From NCBI GenBank assembly GCA_003644295.1, contig QNBZ01000026.1, positions 1 to 10,518 on the forward strand: DNA of 10,518 nt, in the 5' to 3' direction. The position numbers and the translations under genes are program-made. The notes beneath the pieces are model-generated. The model made no database searches. It was given only the letters and a program-made list of their open reading frames with translations, and was not told the origin of the DNA. Positions 6,661-10,518 of the stretch are shown here, piece after piece (the stretch's first letter is position 1; every line of letters begins with the position of its first letter). The stretch comes from Planctomycetota bacterium (GTDB lineage: Bacteria; Planctomycetota; Phycisphaerae; Sedimentisphaerales; Anaerobacaceae).

Positions 6661-6822
6661 GCGACATACGAGAAATTAACAACTATTTTTCCAATTATTT
6701 TTTCCAAACCAAGAATCACCCGTTTTCCGGGCTGGAACAAGCCCTGATCGCCGTTTACCTCCTTCCCTCAGCTACCGAATTCATAAAATTTAACCGGGAC
6801 CTGTCTCCCCTGTTTACCTGTT
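6661..6822. other. Intergenic stretch downstream of the MopE/dockerin gene
   Basis: This 162-base stretch, with the repeat copy 6301-6660, makes up the gene-free gap 6279-6822. It holds two small overlapping stem-loops: CCCG/CGGG at 6719-6722/6728-6731 and GGGCT/AGCCC at 6729-6733/6740-6744. They could act as a weak terminator for the gene ending at 6823, but no clear T-run follows on the minus strand. I see nothing else. Confidence 0.4.
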
Positions 6823-8943
6823 CTATTCCTCTATTACGGTACCGAACTGGCCGGCCAGAAATCCCAGGTCGATGCCATTGGGATTCACGGTGAAGAGCTG
6901 CAGGTCCTTGCCATCCACATCGTTGTCGGCATCCAGATCCGCCGGGTTGAAATCACCGATAGATAAGATACTGAAGTGGTCGACCTCGGCGCAGATTATA
7001 TTGTTGACCGTATCCAGGGTGAAGGGGGTGATCTGTTCACAGTTCAGACCATTATCATCACAGTGAACCATACGCAAATTGTTTTCATCTTTCACCTGGC
7101 TTTCACCGTAATTAAAGCAGATTTCAACCGGTCCCTCAAAGGTGGCCGTGGTATCGATATCGACACAGATGTCAGCGCTGGGCCAGAGTCGGTAATCGGT
7201 GCAGAATGTGTTGGTAAAGGTGGTTTCTCCCCCTTCAGTTACTTCGTCAAAGGTTACATCAACCTTACCATCGTCGCTGATGATGGTCTGTGGTTCCGAG
7301 CTTGGCGGGGTATTGCAGGAAATACCGTCGTCAACCAGGCCATTGCAGTCGTTGTCGAGGCCGTCGCAGATTTCTATATCGTCACCGCTGGTGTCGGAAC
7401 AGGTCTGAACTCCGCCGCTACAGGCCAAAACGCCCTCTTCGCAAAAATCGCTGTCAGGCCCGTCACAACTTATTCCATACCACGATTCGCCTGATCCGTC
7501 CGGGGTGGCAGGGTTGCAGTCGTTGTCGATGCCGTCGCAAATCTCCGGGACGCCGGGGTGTATATTCGAATTGTCATCATTACAATCGGGTTGTGTCCCG
7601 CCCGGGCAGGAGCTAGCTCCGTATACTCCGAAGCCGTCGCCATCCACATCGATACAAATTTGGCTGACTTGAAGCTTGAAATTCCCGGAGGGTATTCCGT
7701 AATATCTGCTGACCCTGATGAGCACAGCGTCACCCTCGGCGAGCTGCAGCGTAAGGGCGGAATCCCTCCCATAGCCAAGATCCTCACCACCGCATGTATT
7801 AGAAATAAAAGCGTCATCGTTACAAGCCAATTCATTTTCATTGGTTGCCGGACAGACTTCCTGATGAACTGAAATGATCGTGTCCATGCCGGCATCGATG
7901 CCACGCATATCGTGGGTGCCGCAGGTATTGATGAGAAATTCGCCGGCATTGGGAGCGACAAACCGGTACCAGACGTCCGGCTGTCCACTGTTGTAATTAC
8001 AACTACTTTCCCCATCATTGGTTGCCCGAGCCAGTGTACCGGTATGGTTGCCGATTCCGATGGTCGTCGCGTCAGCACAGGCATCATTAACCGGTGGATC
8101 ATTATCGATTTCCACTTTGGCAACATTATCACCCGTTGTCTGGAAAGCGACGATTGCCCCGGCATACGCGCCGCCGGATTGGTCGAACACTATTTGCGGG
8201 GAATCCTGATCTATTCCCCAGTCGAAGATTGGAGCATCAGCAAATAATACCATCCCCTCGTCCGATACGCGGGTTAATATTACGGTTCCGTCACCGTAGT
8301 AGAAATCCGTAAGGGCAACCAGCGCTCCGCCATTGCCATCAGCGGCAGCGGCAGGTGAGCGTTGCGATCCCGGCGCCGGGTTATCACTGTCTCCTGTAAC
8401 ATATAGTGACAACAATACATCATTCACCCAGAGAAGACTGCCGTTGCTGGCGACCCGCTGGGCGTAAACATCTTTTTCAGCATAATCTGGTCCGGAGTGG
8501 CGCCAATCCGTCCAGGCCAAAATAGCGCCGCTGCTGCCATCCGCCGTGAGCGTGGTTTGGTAATTGCTCGCTACCGGCCAATTCCCTCCGACAGCGTCTT
8601 GATCAAGAACGAGAACGCCGGCCGGGCCCCATGGCCTGCTGCCGTCATTATTGACTCGCTGGACACTAAGCCCTGAAACGCTAAGCGACTTGTAATGCCA
8701 ACTTACCAACAACCCGTCATCGCCGTTTTTTGCCGCCTCGATATAAGCATGCGAAGAAGTACTAAAATGGCTACCTACATTCCCGGCGACCTGGACGCCA
8801 TTGTCACCCCATTGCTTACCATTCTGGAACCATTGGGCAAAAAGAGGATACGCATTATTTACCGAATCAAATTCCTGCCAAAGCACATAGATGCCGGCCG
8901 GGGTGAAATTTTGGGGTACCCATTCAGGCCGATCATCACTCAA
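6823..8943 (-). CDS. MopE-type/dockerin-like secreted protein, C-terminal part (separated from its N-terminus by a frameshift)
   Basis: This frame is open from a TGA at 8971-8973 to the TAG at 6823. Numbered from the TTG at 8943 it has 706 residues, but that TTG has no ribosome binding site and this part has no signal peptide. It continues the frame of 8940-9383. Residues 1-270 carry propeller-like repeats (SSGAILAWTDWRHS, DVYAQRVASNGSLLW, NGGALVALTDF). Residues about 280-430 form a pre-peptidase C-terminal-like beta domain (DVWYRFVAPNAGEF, ACNDDAF). Residues 431-544 are a MopE-type metal-binding region: DVDGDGFG, DCNDDNSNIHPGVPEICDGIDNDCN, and a second EICDGLDNDCNG. Residues 550-665 form a cysteine-containing beta domain. 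Residues 669-680 (DLDADNDVDGKDL) are a single dockerin-like loop near the end. It is probably an extracellular calcium- or metal-binding surface protein. If the frameshift is real, this part is not made or is poorly made. Confidence 0.88.
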   Translation of the reverse strand: MSDDRPEWVPQNFTPAGIYVLWQEFDSVNNAYPLFAQWFQNGKQWGDNGVQVAGNVGSHFSTSSHAYIEAAKNGDDGLLVSWHYKSLSVSGLSVQRVNNDGSRPWGPAGVLVLDQDAVGGNWPVASNYQTTLTADGSSGAILAWTDWRHSGPDYAEKDVYAQRVASNGSLLWVNDVLLSLYVTGDSDNPAPGSQRSPAAAADGNGGALVALTDFYYGDGTVILTRVSDEGMVLFADAPIFDWGIDQDSPQIVFDQSGGAYAGAIVAFQTTGDNVAKVEIDNDPPVNDACADATTIGIGNHTGTLARATNDGESSCNYNSGQPDVWYRFVAPNAGEFLINTCGTHDMRGIDAGMDTIISVHQEVCPATNENELACNDDAFISNTCGGEDLGYGRDSALTLQLAEGDAVLIRVSRYYGIPSGNFKLQVSQICIDVDGDGFGVYGASSCPGGTQPDCNDDNSNIHPGVPEICDGIDNDCNPATPDGSGESWYGISCDGPDSDFCEEGVLACSGGVQTCSDTSGDDIEICDGLDNDCNGLVDDGISCNTPPSSEPQTIISDDGKVDVTFDEVTEGGETTFTNTFCTDYRLWPSADICVDIDTTATFEGPVEICFNYGESQVKDENNLRMVHCDDNGLNCEQITPFTLDTVNNIICAEVDHFSILSIGDFNPADLDADNDVDGKDLQLFTVNPNGIDLGFLAGQFGTVIEE

Positions 8944-9383
8944 TATTTTGATCGCATGAACCCTTGATAATCACTGTAATAATCTTCCCAAACAACCAAC
9001 AGACCGCCCGTCGTCATGCCAATCGATTTCGTCGGAGCGACTGCAATTACGTGAGATCTGCGAACATTGTTTCCAATAGCTGAAGTGTCCCAGGTAGTTG
9101 CCGTACCATCATAGTCGATATGTGTTATGTCAATACCAGCCCCAAACGGCGATACGCAGCCAATATCCGCCCCTCCTACCAAAATAGCCCCACCGCTGCC
9201 ATCGGAAACAATCGCCGGACCAGAGTAGCCGGTAGAAGCCTCCAGGCTCCAAAGTGTGTCACCATCAGCCGCCAGCGCCGAAATCGGTAAACAGGCAAGC
9301 AGAATCATCCCCGCCAGGAGTATTTTGATCACCAGCCCGCTGGATAAGGTCATGAACCCCTTTCTATTTTTCCGCCTTTCCAT
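8940..9383 (-). CDS. MopE-type/dockerin-like secreted protein, N-terminal part (truncated by frameshift)
   Basis: 147 residues from the ATG at 9383, chosen because AAAGGGGGG precedes it and the signal peptide starts there; an in-frame ATG at 9416 is weaker. The signal peptide is residues 1 to about 38 (MERRKNRKGF, hydrophobic core, ISALA). LLAC at 28-31 is a weak lipobox alternative. The mature part starts propeller-like repeats (GPAIVSDGSGGAIL, TGGLLVVWEDYYSDYQG) that continue without loss in the other frame downstream. Adding one base to the GGG at 8961-8963 joins the frames as SDYQG-VHAIKILSDDRPEW, giving about 855 residues. The shift must lie between 8943 and 8970, since stops in each frame bound that interval. 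It could be a real mutation or a sequencing error. The gene lies downstream of control-region copy 2, but an IS200/IS605 remnant sits between them. Confidence 0.85.
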   Translation of the reverse strand: MERRKNRKGFMTLSSGLVIKILLAGMILLACLPISALAADGDTLWSLEASTGYSGPAIVSDGSGGAILVGGADIGCVSPFGAGIDITHIDYDGTATTWDTSAIGNNVRRSHVIAVAPTKSIGMTTGGLLVVWEDYYSDYQGFMRSKY

Positions 9384-9452
9384 TTTGTTCCCCCCTTTGC
9401 CTTCAGAGATCGTCATATGCTAATATTTTTGCAATACATCTACCAAACCAGT
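9384..9452. other. Leader region of the MopE/dockerin gene
   Basis: Sixty-nine bases between the start codon and the IS remnant. They include the six-G Shine-Dalgarno (9390-9395). I see no convincing sigma-70 promoter. Confidence 0.4.
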
Positions 9453-9481
9453 GAAGCTCCACCGGCGGAGCCGGTGGCTTC
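9453..9481 (-). mobile_element. IS200/IS605 right-end hairpin (remnant)
   Basis: A bulged hairpin: GAAG (9453-9456) and CCACCGGC (9459-9466) pair with GCCGGTGG (9470-9477) and CTTC (9478-9481), with a two-base bulge CT and loop GGA. Bulged subterminal hairpins mark the ends of IS200/IS605 elements. This one lies about 60 bases past the stop of the transposase remnant at 9543-9662, the position expected of a right end. No matching left end was found. Confidence 0.65.
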
Positions 9482-9540
9482 GTGAGGACCCCTGGAAGGA
9501 ACCGTTGTTTATTCGAACTCCGGCAAGTTTAACTGACGTT

Positions 9541-9573
9541 TATCAGATATCAGAAGATTCCTGATATCTGATA
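9541..9573. repeat. Thirteen-bp inverted repeat over the transposase stop
   Basis: TATCAGATATCAG (9541-9553) is perfectly complementary to CTGATATCTGATA (9561-9573), with a seven-base loop. It covers the last codons and stop of the transposase remnant. It could act as a transcript-end structure, although no T-run follows on the minus strand. Confidence 0.7.
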
Positions 9574-9662
9574 TAGGCACGTATAATTTTCTCGCTGCGC
9601 CCTAAGGTGCTCACTAAATAGCCCCGAATCCAAAAATGTTTAACTGTATTTGGGTGGAATCC
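9543..9662 (-). pseudogene. tnpA: IS200/IS605-family TnpA (Y1 transposase), C-terminal fragment
   Basis: A 39-codon open stretch between an in-frame TAG (9663-9665) and the TGA at 9543-9545. It contains KHFWIRGYLVSTLG and IIRAYIRYQE. These match the conserved end of the Y1 HUH transposase, typically hxWxRGYFVSTVG...xxIxxYIxxQ. The N-terminal HUH motif and catalytic tyrosine region are absent, so this is a decayed fragment with no activity expected. It lies between control-region copy 2 and the MopE/dockerin gene. An IS therefore inserted in this leader region and was later mostly lost, probably explaining why this promoter is about 385 bases from its gene while copy 1 is only about 57. Confidence 0.82.
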
Positions 9663-9680
9663 CTAAACATAATGGGATCG

Positions 9681-9695
9681 CAGCAGCAGCAGCAG
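9681..9695. repeat. (CAG)5 microsatellite
   Basis: Five tandem CAG triplets in non-coding DNA between the transposase remnant and control-region copy 2. They are flanked by GGGATCG and AGCTGGTGG. No function can be assigned. Confidence 0.8.
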
Positions 9696-9777
9696 AGCTG
9701 GTGGTTTAATGTTTTCAATTATGATTCTAATTATATATGTAAATATCTTCCACTATTTTTACATCCCTTCAAATGAA

Positions 9778-9793
9778 CGCAATTTTAGTGCCA
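9778..9793 (-). promoter_or_regulatory. Sigma-54 (RpoN) promoter upstream of the MopE/dockerin gene
   Basis: Minus-strand TGGCACTAAAATTGCG is an exact TGGCAC-N5-TTGC match, with GG and GC ten bases apart. The predicted start is near 9767. The transcript would have to cross the IS200/IS605 remnant, giving a leader of about 385 bases. Confidence 0.87.
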
Positions 9794-9820
9794 GAAAAAC
9801 CACCTATCACCTGTCGCTTT

Positions 9821-9833
9821 CAACTTATTGATT
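9821..9833 (-). promoter_or_regulatory. IHF binding site, copy 2
   Basis: Minus-strand AATCAATAAGTTG matches WATCAANNNNTTR. Its distance from the -24 GG is 29 bases, against 28 in copy 1, so the architecture is preserved. Confidence 0.7.
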
Positions 9834-10049
9834 TTACAGAATATATTTTTTTAGAGAAAAAAACTTTTATTTTTTAGAGCTGTGAAAGACAAAAAGTAGT
9901 ATTTTTTTACTGAGATTAGATAAATTACTTCCACTTTTTTCCCTGTTTTTTCAGCAAAACCACCGATTACCGCTCCCAACAGCAAAAAATTTTCAAAAAA
10001 AATAAAAAAATTGAAAAAAGCTTTATTATCAGACAGTTATACGCTTACA

Positions 10050-10263
10050 CATATAGCAGAAACTGTTGTATAACAGGCAAGCATCTTTATAGATATAGAT
10101 GCACGAGCACCCGGTTTCTGGCAAATTTTTTTATTTTTTTCTATAGTCAATTTAATTGGATGTCCCCTATTTTCCTTTTTCTGCTTATGTTATAAAAAAA
10201 GCTGCCGATCATTAACAGGCTGCCGATTCAATCTTTCTCACCCAATAAAACGGAGAAGAGAAA
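10050..10263. other. Intergenic region before the DsbC-like gene
   Basis: It contains a hairpin GCATCT/AGATGC at 10081-10102 (one internal mismatch), followed at 10127-10140 by T-rich sequence. It also has a small inverted repeat CTGTT/AACAG near 10063-10076, and the direct repeat GCTGCCGAT at 10201-10209 and 10219-10227 just before the gene. The direct repeat could be an operator. I found no convincing promoter hexamer pair and no sigma-54 site for the plus-strand gene. Confidence 0.4.
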
Positions 10264-10518
10264 ATGCTGCGAAATCTATGCTTGGCCCTCACCATTACCC
10301 TGATTCTTTGTCTACCGGCAGCGGCCATGAACGGCGGCTGCGGCGAAGGCGAATGCAAAGACTGCCACCATTTAAGTGTCGATGAAGCAAAGCAAATCCT
10401 CGGCCGGCAGGTCGGCAAGGTTAAGAGCGTCGCCTTTTCCGTCGTCCCCGGATTCTGGCTGCTCCAGGTTGAACGCGGCGGCCAGCAGTATCCCCTGTAC
10501 CTGGACTTTTCCAAAAAA
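10264..10518 (+). CDS. DsbC-like periplasmic thiol-disulfide protein with CxxCH motif, N-terminal part
   Basis: An 85-codon frame opens at the ATG at 10264 and runs off the right edge; GGAG at 10252-10255 is the ribosome binding site. The signal peptide is residues 1-21 (MLRNLCLALT, hydrophobic core, LPAAA). The mature start is cysteine-rich, with C26, C31, C34 and H35. C31-K-D-C-H35 fits CxxCH, which can bind heme c but also occurs in redox proteins. The following segment (LSVDEAKQILG, VKSVAFSVVPGFWLLQVE, YPLYLDFSKK) resembles the N-terminal dimerisation domain of DsbC-type disulfide isomerases found in deltaproteobacteria, which is usually followed by a thioredoxin domain; that part is outside the window. 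It is the only plus-strand gene and diverges from the surface-protein cluster, so it probably belongs to another unit. The family call is fairly sure, the exact function is not. Confidence 0.85.
   Translation, partial: MLRNLCLALTITLILCLPAAAMNGGCGEGECKDCHHLSVDEAKQILGRQVGKVKSVAFSVVPGFWLLQVERGGQQYPLYLDFSKK

Larger units (their letters stand above)
9735..10049 (-). repeat. Duplicated control region, copy 2
   Basis: Matches 6301-6660 in order and orientation. Similarity starts near ATATGTAAA/CTATGTAAA and ends at CAGTTATACGCTTAC, beyond which the two loci differ completely. It carries the sigma-54 promoter (9778-9793), the IHF site (9821-9833) and the same upstream blocks. It lacks about 50 bases present in copy 1. 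It lies upstream of the MopE/dockerin gene, so both copies face a gene for a secreted dockerin-bearing protein. Confidence 0.9.

Noticed and set aside
6483..6893. A 136-codon plus-strand frame
   Set aside because: It spans the AT-rich repeat and runs into the opposite strand of the MopE gene. There is no ribosome binding site and no recognisable domain.
7470..8165. A long minus-strand frame (231 codons) overlapping the MopE gene
   Set aside because: It is a shadow frame over clearly coding sequence with domain motifs in the other frame, and it is Met/Ser/Arg-rich without family features.
8940..8970. Programmed -1 frameshifting joining the two MopE frames
   Set aside because: No X-XXY-YYZ slippery heptamer and no obvious downstream stem-loop is seen in the short window where the frames overlap; a plain indel is simpler.
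10212..10514. A 100-codon minus-strand frame at the right edge
   Set aside because: It is antisense to the DsbC-like gene, which has a signal peptide, CxxCH and a ribosome binding site.

Overview
The window looks like a stretch of a Gram-negative chromosome devoted to exported, cell-surface or matrix proteins. Every complete gene carries an N-terminal signal peptide. Three proteins end in a PEP-CTERM or VPIPG-type sorting tail (exosortase substrates), and three end in dockerin-like calcium-binding EF-hand motifs. The tails, a MopE-type CDGIDNDC protein, a DsbC-like protein with a CxxCH motif and sigma-54 promoters together suggest a deltaproteobacterium (Desulfobacterota). That assignment is inference; no marker gene is present.

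Layout: all genes except the last lie on the minus strand, so the window reads right to left. At the right edge is the start of a DsbC-like periplasmic thiol-disulfide protein on the plus strand (10264 onward). Then come 880 gene-free bases. They hold one copy of a roughly 315-360 bp AT-rich control region (sigma-54 promoter plus IHF site, 9735-10049) and the decayed 3' end of an IS200/IS605 element (9453-9662). Next is a large secreted MopE/dockerin protein split by a single frameshift (9383-6823). A second copy of the control region (6301-6660) precedes a cohesin-like/dockerin protein (6278-5523) and a VPIPG-tailed protein (5493-4981), which form an operon ending at a hairpin at 4877-4910. 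A second operon (4791-3441) encodes two diverged paralogs, one with a VPIPG tail and one with a classical PEP-CTERM tail. It ends at a 38-bp perfect palindrome. An 898-residue protein follows, with choice-of-anchor D and BACON-like domains, a seven-bladed FG-GAP propeller and a dockerin-like tail. The left edge cuts the start of another secreted propeller-type protein.

How it may work together: the strongest signal is the pair of matched regulatory regions. Each has a canonical GG-N10-GC sigma-54 promoter and a consensus IHF site at the same distance upstream. Further upstream are conserved blocks that could bind an enhancer-binding protein. PEP-CTERM systems are known to be associated with the PrsK/PrsR sigma-54 regulators, so the window plausibly shows part of a sigma-54-controlled surface or matrix regulon. 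Exosortase and PrsK/PrsR genes are not in the window. A second notable signal is a sharp G+C mosaic (AT-rich 5066-5690) whose edges coincide with protein module boundaries.
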